In this document: one piece after another, positions 1 to 5,552 of the stretch
Position numbering within the stretch: position 1 is the first letter of the stretch
Layout of the letters: each line of letters begins with the position of its first letter
Source: Alphaproteobacteria bacterium
GTDB lineage: Bacteria > Pseudomonadota > Alphaproteobacteria > CAISOG01
DNA: 8,746 nt
Assembly: GCA_018883285.1 (NCBI GenBank)
Contig: VEQJ01000037.1
Location: 1-8,746 of the forward strand
Direction of reading: 5' to 3'
Notes under the pieces: generated by a model
What the model saw: only the letters and a program-made list of their open reading frames with translations
What the model was told of the DNA's origin: nothing
Databases searched by the model: none
Program-made: the position numbers and the translations under genes

Positions 1-429
1 ACCCAGCTCCGCCACCCTGGCCGCCAGCGTGCCCGCAAAATTGTCCTGGAAATAGCGATGGCTATGCTGCATCCCGTAACCAAAGGCCAAATTTCTGGCC
101 GCGGTGCGCAATTCTGGAATAACCGACACCGCCCGCCGCTCAGCGCTGCGGAACAAAATCTGGTTGGCCACATAGGTTGCCATAAAAACCAACAGCAACG
201 GCCAAGCCATTGACCATACCGAGGTATTGATCGGGGTGGCAATCAGCTTATCCACCAAATACTTAATGATAACAGGCCGTCCCATCTCACAGGTAACGGC
301 GATTAGGCATAGCCCCAAAATGCTTAACAGTTTCAGGCGGCGGCGGCGATCCTGATGCCAAACCAACCACCAGATAAAGGATCCAAAGCTGGCAGGTGGG
401 GTTACGTTTAGGGGGGAACCCCCATCCAT
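1..429 (-). CDS. Type I ABC exporter, N-terminal part of the transmembrane domain (partial, runs off left edge)
   Basis: This is the first 143 codons of a minus-strand gene whose remainder lies beyond base 1. The start is the ATG at 429-427; the frame is closed upstream by a TAA at 471-469 with no other ATG between. The SD is weak (only an AAGA-like stretch upstream). The protein opens with a short cytosolic segment and a basic cluster (HQDRRRRLK, residues 25-33). Hydrophobic spans follow at about 33-56 and 74-94, and then a segment containing HSHRYFQDNFAGTLAARV (122-139). That last segment is the typical intracellular-loop region of MsbA-like 6-TM exporters, where an F-x-x-x-x-x-G-x-L-x-x-R-V pattern follows TM2. 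The ATPase half, with Walker motifs, would be off-window, so the assignment rests on the membrane domain alone. The substrate cannot be told. The gene is divergent from ctaA. Confidence 0.78.
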   Translation of the reverse strand, partial: MDGGSPLNVTPPASFGSFIWWLVWHQDRRRRLKLLSILGLCLIAVTCEMGRPVIIKYLVDKLIATPINTSVWSMAWPLLLVFMATYVANQILFRSAERRAVSVIPELRTAARNLAFGYGMQHSHRYFQDNFAGTLAARVAELG

Positions 430-458
430 TTCTTGTTGAATCTTTGCGATGGTACAAT
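430..458 (+). promoter_or_regulatory. Candidate sigma70-type promoter for ctaA
   Basis: TTCTTG at 430-435 and TACAAT at 453-458 are separated by 17 bases. The -10 is close to consensus (5 of 6) and the -35 is poor. If it is used, the transcript would carry a leader of about 210 bases that includes all the inverted repeats upstream of ctaA. The call rests on pattern only. Confidence 0.3.
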
Positions 459-566
459 CAATCCGTATTTATGTTTTTTGGTGCAAGTGCCAGCCTGCCA
501 AAGGCTATCGACCGACGATGATGCCTATCCTAACCCTGTTTGCGGCAATGCTCAAGCCATCCTAAG

Positions 567-598
567 GCATGCTTGCCAGCATGGATTGACAAGCATGC
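567..598. repeat. Perfect 9-bp inverted repeat in the ctaA leader
   Basis: GCATGCTTG at 567-575 is matched exactly by its reverse complement CAAGCATGC at 590-598, leaving a 14-base loop. No T-run follows, so it is not a classical intrinsic terminator. It could be an RNA hairpin in the ctaA leader or an operator. Confidence 0.5.
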
Positions 599-632
599 GC
601 AACCTGGGGGATGACTGAGTCAACCAACAACC

Positions 633-651
633 CATGCCTTGCGGGGGCATG
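633..651. repeat. Short hairpin just upstream of the ctaA ribosome binding site
   Basis: CATGCC (633-638) pairs with GGCATG (646-651) around a 7-base loop. The hairpin ends 13 bases before the SD GGGGAG (665-670). It does not itself cover the SD. Confidence 0.4.
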
Positions 652-676
652 TTGACCTAAGGGCGGGGAGAAATCC

Positions 677-1747
677 ATGACGAAAACTGACGTTAACAAA
701 AACCGATTGTTATATTACTGGCTGTTGCTGTGTGTGTTGATGGTGGCGGTGATGGTACCGCTGGGGGGGGTGACGCGGCTGACCGAATCGGGGCTGTCGA
801 TCGTTGACTGGCGCCCTGTTACCGGCACCCTGCCGCCGTTAAGTCAAACCGCCTGGCAGGTGGAGTTTGATAAATATCAAACCAGCCCACAGTTTCAACA
901 GGTTAACCACGATATTTCCCCGCAAGAGTTTCGAAAAATTTTTCTGATGGAATGGGCGCATCGCTTGTGGGGTCGGTTGATTTTTCTGGCCTATTTGCTG
1001 CCCTTTGTTGTTTTTTGGTGGCGCGGTTGGCTGTCAAGCCAGCAAAAACGCTGGTATGGCGCGCTGGTCATTCTGGTACCGATTCAGGGGCTGATGGGCT
1101 GGTTAATGGTGCAAAGCGGCCTGATGGATGAACCGCGGGTTAGCCCGCTGCGGCTGGCGGTTCATTTGGGGCTGGCGCTGCTGCTGTTCTCCTTAACCTT
1201 ATGGCAATCTTGGAAATTGCGCCCCATTGGCGCTGACACAATGCCAAAGTCGGTGCCGACAGGCCTTAACGCCTTAAGCCTCCTGATGCTGTCGCTATTG
1301 CTGTTGACCACGCTGGCGGGGGCGTTGGTGGCGGGCAATCGGGCGGGGTGGGTGTATAACGAATTTCCGCTGATGGGCGGGCAATGGATACCCGCCGAAT
1401 ATGGTACGCTGCAACCCTGGTGGCAGAATGGTATCAGCAATCACGCCGCCGTTCAGTTTCATCATCGCTGGCTGGGGGTCTTAACGGCGCTGTTGGCCAT
1501 CATGCAATGGGGTGCCTTTGGCCTGCGCCAGGGGGTGGATAGACCGCTGCGGCGGGCAGTGGCGATGATCGCGATATTGGCACTGTTGCAAGCCGGCCTG
1601 GGGATTTCAACCCTGTTGCTTGGCGTGCCGATTTGGCTGGCGGCGGTTCATCAGGCCAACATCCTGGCGCTGCTGGCGGCAACACTCTGGCTGCGTTGGC
1701 AATGCCAACCATTAAGCAAGCCCCAGGGCATAGCCGTTACTGAATAA
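677..1747 (+). CDS. ctaA: Heme A synthase, COX15/CtaA family (proteobacterial/mitochondrial type)
   Basis: The family is an inner-membrane enzyme that oxidises the C8 methyl group of heme O to a formyl group, making heme A for aa3-type cytochrome c oxidase. The 356-aa length is normal for the family. About eight membrane spans are visible, near residues 13-33, 97-115, 127-147, 158-176, 198-218, 262-283, 295-315 and 318-340. The expected heme-ligand histidines are present in both four-helix halves: H95 in EWAHRLWGR, H163 in LAVHLGLAL, H262/H263 in FHHRWLGV and H325 in AAVHQAN. The family motif GGVTRLTESGLSIVDWRPV is at 30-48. The extracytoplasmic cysteine pair of the Bacillus type is absent, as expected for this subtype. 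The ATG at 677 has an SD GGGGAG six bases upstream. The 3' end overlaps the convergent pilin-like gene by 11 bases. No other ctaBCDE gene is in the window. Confidence 0.96.
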   Translation: MTKTDVNKNRLLYYWLLLCVLMVAVMVPLGGVTRLTESGLSIVDWRPVTGTLPPLSQTAWQVEFDKYQTSPQFQQVNHDISPQEFRKIFLMEWAHRLWGRLIFLAYLLPFVVFWWRGWLSSQQKRWYGALVILVPIQGLMGWLMVQSGLMDEPRVSPLRLAVHLGLALLLFSLTLWQSWKLRPIGADTMPKSVPTGLNALSLLMLSLLLLTTLAGALVAGNRAGWVYNEFPLMGGQWIPAEYGTLQPWWQNGISNHAAVQFHHRWLGVLTALLAIMQWGAFGLRQGVDRPLRRAVAMIAILALLQAGLGISTLLLGVPIWLAAVHQANILALLAATLWLRWQCQPLSKPQGIAVTE

Positions 1748-2606
1748 AAACGGTTTGCCCATAAACAAAACGAGCGTTGGGTGCGGCACTGCTGACACAA
1801 AAATTCTGCCTTGGACTGCCGTTAATGACGGGCAGAAAAGTGGCCGCCCCCGCATTGGCGGCAAAATTGGTGCCATTCACAAATTGCCCTTGGGCAGCGG
1901 CGGGGGCTGTCCCAGCATTTTGATCCAAATTCACCACAGACGACCATTGCTGACCCGCTGCTGGCGGCGCCAGCTTGCCCCACGCATTGATGGCCAGGGT
2001 TGCCGCAACAGGATCGGCATTGAGGTCGGCGCCGCTAAGGTTGTTGTTCAACTGCTGACAGACCGACAGGCGCAAGGGAAAGGTAAAGGCCACCAATTCA
2101 TTGGTCATGGCCGATCCGTTGGTGGAGACTGCACTCTCCATAATGTTATTGCCCAGCCCCAAGTTCATCCGCGTTAAATACCACATGCACCCATTGCTGT
2201 CGGTGTCGCTGTTGTTGCCAGCCGCTGTACAGGTATCGGCAATGGCACCGGTATCATAAGCCCTGGGATTAAATTTGGGGGGTTGGATAGCACCATCAGG
2301 GCGATACAGATTGGCAATATTGGTTCGCACCGCATCGGTACCGCCACGCGCGGCATAAATTTGATAGGCCTTTGTCCCTGTGGTGGCTAAATAGGTGCTG
2401 AATTGTGACTGCACGCTTGAGGCCGAGCCAATCAAGCCATTGGCTTCCAATCTTGCCTCATCCTTATTCTGCAAATTGCCCGCATCGCCCGTGCTGCGTG
2501 CCATAAACCCAATCACAACAGCAATAAGCGTCACGACGATTAGAATCAAGCCTAAGGCAAAGCCCGCCTGCGCATTGGTACGGGAATGTTTTTGAACAGA
2601 GATCAT
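1737..2606 (-). CDS. Single-pass exported protein with pilin/PilX-like N-terminus, function unknown
   Basis: The 289-aa protein begins with a short basic, polar leader (residues 1-12). AQAGFALGLILIVVTLIAVV follows, making one strongly hydrophobic helix at about 14-36. The rest (37-289) is soluble and rich in Asn, Ala, Gly, Ser and Thr, as in surface or periplasmic proteins. It has four cysteines (C126, C140, C183, C270), enough for two disulfides. The N-terminus resembles type IV pilin or PilX-like minor pilins, with a possible cleavage at the G15/F16 bond. However, the usual glutamate at mature position 5 is missing (L20), so a prepilin assignment is an inference. SD AGGA lies 7 bases before the ATG at 2606. 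The gene stands alone, with no pilus assembly gene nearby, and its last 11 bases overlap the ctaA 3' end. An alternative is a simple signal-anchored secreted protein. Confidence 0.7.
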   Translation of the reverse strand: MISVQKHSRTNAQAGFALGLILIVVTLIAVVIGFMARSTGDAGNLQNKDEARLEANGLIGSASSVQSQFSTYLATTGTKAYQIYAARGGTDAVRTNIANLYRPDGAIQPPKFNPRAYDTGAIADTCTAAGNNSDTDSNGCMWYLTRMNLGLGNNIMESAVSTNGSAMTNELVAFTFPLRLSVCQQLNNNLSGADLNADPVAATLAINAWGKLAPPAAGQQWSSVVNLDQNAGTAPAAAQGQFVNGTNFAANAGAATFLPVINGSPRQNFCVSSAAPNARFVYGQTVFIQ

Positions 2607-2689
2607 GAAAAAATCCTACAGACAAAAATGGAAATGAAAACTCTTCCCTAAAGAACAAATGGTAACGAACTTAAGTTACAGAAAAACTT

Positions 2690-2718
2690 TCTAAAAGTCT
2701 AACAAATCTGCATGACAA
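2690..2718 (-). promoter_or_regulatory. Candidate promoter for the pilin-like gene
   Basis: Read on the minus strand, TTGTCA (2718-2713) and TTTAGA (2695-2690) are separated by 17 bases. The -35 matches consensus at 5 of 6 positions, but the -10 at only 3 of 6. The stretch is AT-rich relative to the flanking genes. A start near 2683 would give a leader of about 75 bases. Confidence 0.3.
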
Positions 2719-2725
2719 TGCCTTG

Positions 2726-2745
2726 ACAACAAATCACAACAAATC
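2726..2745. repeat. Exact tandem duplication of a 10-mer upstream of the pilin-like gene
   Basis: ACAACAAATC occurs twice back to back (2726-2735 and 2736-2745). A third partial copy, AACAAATC, lies at 2701-2708. The tandem pair sits just upstream of the candidate -35 of the pilin-like gene and 18 bases beyond the stop of the aminopeptidase gene. It could be an activator site or a small slippage product. Confidence 0.5.
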
Positions 2746-2762
2746 GATGGGGCTGGTTAACC

Positions 2763-4208
2763 CTAAGCCGCATAGCGTTGTTGCAACAGTTTATAGATGG
2801 CACGCACCCCGAGATCCCCGCCGCCTTTCGGGCGTCCGGGGCGATCATTGTCGTGCCAGGGGTTAACATCCAAATGAATCCAGGGAATGGCGGTGGGCAC
2901 GAATTTTTGTAGAAATAGCCCCGCCAAAATGGCATCGCCATCACCACTTGCGGTACAACTAAGCAGATCCGCACTCTTGCTTTCCAATTGTTCCAGATAA
3001 TCTTCCCATAGGGGCAATTGCCACAGGGGATCCTCCGTCACGCGGGCAAAGGCCAAGGCATCGGACGCCAGTTTGTCATCGTTGCTAAGAAACACACCAA
3101 TTTCGCCACCTAAGGCCACAACGGCACTGCCCGTAAGGGTGGCAAAATCAATGATCAGTTCGGGTTCCTGTTCCCCCGCGTAATGCAGGGCATCGGCCAG
3201 GATCAATCGCCCCTCGGCATCGGTGTTTTCAACTTCCACCGTCTGGCCACTACGGCTTTTTATCACATCGGATGGCCGCATCGCATTGCCGCCAATGGCA
3301 TTTTCCACCGCAGGAATCACCACCAACAGCCTGATGGGCAATTGCGCGGTCATGATTAACTTGGCAAGCCCCAGCACATGGGCGGCACCCCCCATATCCA
3401 TTTTCATCGTCAGCATGTATTTGCCAGGCTTAAGGTTCAGTCCACCCGTATCAAAACACACCCCCTTACCGACCAAGGCCACCAGCGGCTTATCGGCCTG
3501 TCCCCAATTGATGCAGATCAGGCGGGGGCTTTGGGTGCTGGCCTTGCCGACCGCATGAATTAATGGAAAACCACGCTCCAATTCCTCACCCATCGTGATG
3601 TTCAGGCTGGCACCAAATTGCTTGGCCAGCGCGGCGGCCTCATTCGCCAACTGTTCTGGACCCATCTGGTTGGCGGGGGTCATAATCAAATCCCGTACCC
3701 AGGCAATGCTGGTGGCCAAGGCGTGAACAGCCTTTAGATTAACCCCAGCCGACATCGCCAGGATTACGGGCGGGCGCGGGGTTTTGGGCGGCATAGCGCG
3801 GTAATGATAGCCCCCCAGCATCCACCCTAAGGCCAGCTTTTCCAACAATTCGCCGCTGGCATCCTTAAGGGCGGGGCAATCCGCCAGATAGTACGTCCCC
3901 TCTGGCAGGGTGGCGGGCAAAGCGGCCAGCGTCCACAGCCCAGCTTGCTTACCAATGCCCACCAAAACCTCCGCGGGGCGCCCGTGGCGATCGGGCAGCA
4001 AGCAGTGGCTGTTCACCGCTGCCTTAAATTGATGACCGGTTGCCCAGCTTTGATGGTGGGCGGGCAATGTGGCCAAAACAGCCTGCCAATCCGACTCAGC
4101 GATTAAGCGCAGGGGTATAGCGGGCAAGGCATCGGGGCTGCTGGTCAGGCCATGATCCGCCCCCTGCATCACGGTTATAGAAGCATTGGCAAGGCTCAGC
4201 ATGGTCAT
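2763..4208 (-). CDS. Leucyl aminopeptidase family protein (peptidase M17)
   Basis: M17 enzymes are cytosolic, usually hexameric, two-metal aminopeptidases that release N-terminal residues from peptides during protein turnover. The C-terminal catalytic domain is complete. VGKGVCFDTGG (247-257) supplies metal ligands K248 and D253. NLKPG supplies the catalytic-type K260. KMDMGGAA supplies D271. The family signature NTDAEGRL (328-335) supplies D330 and E332 and the catalytic-type R334. The 481-aa length is near the family norm. The N-terminal domain (about 1-150) is divergent, as it is between M17 subfamilies, so I do not choose between pepA and pepB names. The start at 4208 is supported by SD AAGG eight bases upstream; a second ATG two codons later is less well spaced. 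The gene follows the NDUFA9-like gene on the same strand after a 48-base gap that contains a mini-ORF, so co-transcription is likely. Confidence 0.93.
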   Translation of the reverse strand: MTMLSLANASITVMQGADHGLTSSPDALPAIPLRLIAESDWQAVLATLPAHHQSWATGHQFKAAVNSHCLLPDRHGRPAEVLVGIGKQAGLWTLAALPATLPEGTYYLADCPALKDASGELLEKLALGWMLGGYHYRAMPPKTPRPPVILAMSAGVNLKAVHALATSIAWVRDLIMTPANQMGPEQLANEAAALAKQFGASLNITMGEELERGFPLIHAVGKASTQSPRLICINWGQADKPLVALVGKGVCFDTGGLNLKPGKYMLTMKMDMGGAAHVLGLAKLIMTAQLPIRLLVVIPAVENAIGGNAMRPSDVIKSRSGQTVEVENTDAEGRLILADALHYAGEQEPELIIDFATLTGSAVVALGGEIGVFLSNDDKLASDALAFARVTEDPLWQLPLWEDYLEQLESKSADLLSCTASGDGDAILAGLFLQKFVPTAIPWIHLDVNPWHDNDRPGRPKGGGDLGVRAIYKLLQQRYAA

Positions 4209-4218
4209 GGAATAAACC

Positions 4219-4257
4219 TTAGGATTGCGGGAACAGGAACAACATGGCGGCAGTCAT
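4219..4257 (-). other. 12-codon mini-ORF linking the NDUFA9-like and aminopeptidase genes
   Basis: Its ATG shares one base with the stop codon of the upstream gene (TAATG, 4259-4255). It encodes MTAAMLFLFPQS and stops with a TAA (4221-4219) that overlaps the SD TAAGG of the aminopeptidase gene. A G-rich stretch precedes the TAATG. The arrangement would let ribosomes finishing the first gene re-initiate and be delivered to the second ribosome binding site. Whether it is translated cannot be judged from sequence, and an ORF this short can occur by chance. Confidence 0.3.
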
Positions 4258-5228
4258 TACCCCACCCCATCCAGCTTTTGGGGGTTTTTATAGGCCGCCA
4301 AATAGGTCGGCAAAATAGTTTCCAGCGCGGTTGGGGTGATACCCAAATCCTTTAGGGTTAACCCCTTATCCGCCACCACATTGTCTTTTTTCAACAACCG
4401 AAGCTGATCGCGGGTCAGCAGCGGGGTGGGTAAACGCTCCAGAATCAAGGCCTGCAGATAGGCCAGTGGCATGGGAACGGGGATTAGCAGGCGATTATAG
4501 CCAGTAATTTGCAACATCAGCTGCAACAGCTGGCGAAAGCTGTAGGTTGCGGGGCCGCCCAGTTCAAAGGTTTTGCCCGCGGTATCGGGATTGTTTAGCG
4601 CCGCCATCACCGCATCGGCAACATCGCCCACATAAACGGGTTGAAATTTGTTATGGCCACCGCCAAAAAGCGGCAGGGCGGGCAGCCAACGGGCAAACCC
4701 CGCAAACAAATTGAAAAACTTATCCTCTGCCCCAAATACCAGGCTGGGGCGCAGGATGGTGACGTTGGGAAAAGCCTCCCGCGCGGCCTGCTCCCCCAAG
4801 CCCTTGGTACGGCTGTAAAGCGCATCGGCATGGGGATCCGCGCCAATAGCCGACAGGTGGATAAAGCGATCCACCTCCATCACCTCAGCCGCCTGGGCAA
4901 TATGACGCACACCGTCGACATGTAGGCTGGCAAAGCGTTGGCGACCAGCCTCAGCCAGCAAGCCAACGCAGTTAATCACCGTATCGCTGCCCGCTACAGC
5001 ATCCACAATGGCGGCTGAATCCTGCAAATTGGCTTTTATCAGCACAATCTGCCCGACATCGCCCATCGGTTTCAAAAAGTTTGCCCGTTCGGGATGGCGC
5101 ACCGCCACCTTAACAATGTCACCGCGCGCCGCCAGCCGCCGCACAATATGGCGCCCCAAAAAGCCGCTGCCGCCAAAAATGGTGGTGGTATGGGGCGTGG
5201 TGCGGGGCATGTTGTTGTGGGTGGTCAT
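4257..5228 (-). CDS. Complex I NDUFA9-like NAD(P)-binding protein (atypical extended SDR family)
   Basis: The family comprises Rossmann-fold proteins related to the NDUFA9 accessory subunit of respiratory complex I; alphaproteobacteria often encode such a homologue. In the 323-aa form, the dinucleotide motif GGSGFLG is at 19-25, right after the first beta strand. LSAIGA follows at 125-130, a Y138-x-x-x-K142 pair sits in YSRTK, then ILRPS at 158-162 and FQPVYVGDVADAV at 195-207. The C-terminal part is helical and lacks further recognisable motifs. I chose the ATG at 5228 because SD CAGGG lies seven bases upstream. The frame extends to an ATG at 5276, but that start has no SD and adds 16 residues unlike the family. 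The gene is first in a probable operon with the aminopeptidase and is separate from any nuo cluster. A role in complex I assembly or stability is inferred; a general sugar-nucleotide epimerase is less likely. Confidence 0.88.
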   Translation of the reverse strand: MTTHNNMPRTTPHTTTIFGGSGFLGRHIVRRLAARGDIVKVAVRHPERANFLKPMGDVGQIVLIKANLQDSAAIVDAVAGSDTVINCVGLLAEAGRQRFASLHVDGVRHIAQAAEVMEVDRFIHLSAIGADPHADALYSRTKGLGEQAAREAFPNVTILRPSLVFGAEDKFFNLFAGFARWLPALPLFGGGHNKFQPVYVGDVADAVMAALNNPDTAGKTFELGGPATYSFRQLLQLMLQITGYNRLLIPVPMPLAYLQALILERLPTPLLTRDQLRLLKKDNVVADKGLTLKDLGITPTALETILPTYLAAYKNPQKLDGVG

Positions 5229-5293
5229 GGCAAAACCCTGTATGCGGTTTGTACGGTAAAATGGGTAGGCAACCATCGCTGAAGTGCGAAGGA

Positions 5294-5321
5294 ATTATGT
5301 ACTGTAACTTAGCCAAGGTAA
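5294..5321 (-). promoter_or_regulatory. Candidate promoter for the NDUFA9-like/aminopeptidase operon
   Basis: On the minus strand TTACCT (5321-5316) and CATAAT (5299-5294) are separated by 16 bases. The -10 matches 5 of 6 consensus positions. A start near 5287 gives a leader of about 60 bases before the chosen ATG at 5228 and only about 11 bases before the alternative ATG at 5276, which supports the shorter protein. Confidence 0.38.
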
Positions 5322-5388
5322 AATGGCCATAGCGCAATTGCACGGTTTGCTCAGGCAAGTCGCTATCGGTATTTCAGCATATCGCGCT

Positions 5389-5475
5389 GTCACTCCCGCG
5401 CAGGCGGGGATCCATGCGGCAGGGCGGCAGAGCTGTAGGGTTCAGTTGATGGATTCCCACCTTCGTGGGAATGAC
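5389..5475. mobile_element. MITE-like inverted-repeat element (dRS3-like arms)
   Basis: The left arm (5389-5415) begins GTCACTCCCGCG and ends GGGGATCCAT. The right arm (5449-5475) begins ATGGATTCCC and ends GTGGGAATGAC. Each arm is 27 bases. They match as inverted repeats at 22 of 27 positions, with a 33-base core between. Each arm is itself a small hairpin (CCCGC/GCGGG on the left, CCCAC/GTGGG on the right). The ATTCCC-N8-GGGAAT pattern of the right arm is the form known as dRS3 in Neisseria, and similar palindromes are common in other proteobacteria. There is no coding capacity and no obvious target duplication. It could also act as a bidirectional hairpin between the two flanking genes. 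Confidence 0.72.
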
Positions 5476-5540
5476 CAGACTTTTGCCCATGTTATCCCAT
5501 CCTGATTTGCGTTTTGTATCCCCGCCCCGCCGATGATGTT

Positions 5541-5552
5541 GGGGCTAGCCCC
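5541..5552. repeat. Perfect 12-base palindrome containing the stop codon of the orphan gene
   Basis: GGGGCTAGCCCC is self-complementary, and its central bases include the TAG stop (5547-5545) of the minus-strand 341-aa gene. There is no adjacent T-run in the direction of transcription, so terminator function is doubtful. Confidence 0.45.

Larger units (their letters stand above)
430..676. other. Divergent spacer and ctaA leader without a convincing gene
   Basis: These 247 bases separate the divergent exporter and ctaA genes. They hold a weak candidate promoter toward ctaA, three inverted repeats (567-598, 612-622, 633-651) and the ctaA SD GGGGAG at 665-670. The 612-622 repeat is TGACT-G-AGTCA, an 11-base odd palindrome of the kind a dimeric regulator could bind. 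I see no tRNA and no riboswitch class that I recognise. An open frame at 433-618 has no SD and no protein-like composition, so I do not call it a gene. Confidence 0.6.
5229..5544. other. Intergenic spacer with promoter and inverted-repeat element, no gene
   Basis: About 316 bases lie between two minus-strand genes. They hold a candidate promoter for the NDUFA9-like gene (5294-5321) and an 87-bp inverted-repeat element (5389-5475). The remaining bases (5476-5544) contain no gene and no recognised signal. A frame at 5323-5505 runs straight through the repeat element and has no SD. Confidence 0.6.

Noticed and set aside
433..618. Plus-strand 61-codon open frame in the exporter/ctaA spacer
   Set aside because: It has no SD and a non-ATG start, its composition is not protein-like, and it overlaps the inverted repeats that better explain this spacer.
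459..676. Riboswitch or small structured RNA in the ctaA leader (cobalamin or SRP RNA considered)
   Set aside because: None of the conserved boxes of these classes could be found; only simple inverted repeats are present.
1755..2177. 140-codon plus-strand frame antisense to the pilin-like gene
   Set aside because: The minus-strand frame has an SD, a membrane helix and a coherent composition. The plus frame is a reverse-strand shadow with no motif.
2661..5311. Shared 10-mer CTGTAACTTA upstream of both the pilin-like and NDUFA9-like genes
   Set aside because: It lies in opposite orientation relative to the two genes, and many chance 10-mer matches are expected in a window of this size.
5323..5505. 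60-codon plus-strand frame across the inverted-repeat element
   Set aside because: It is created by the repeat arms themselves, and no SD or homology is apparent.
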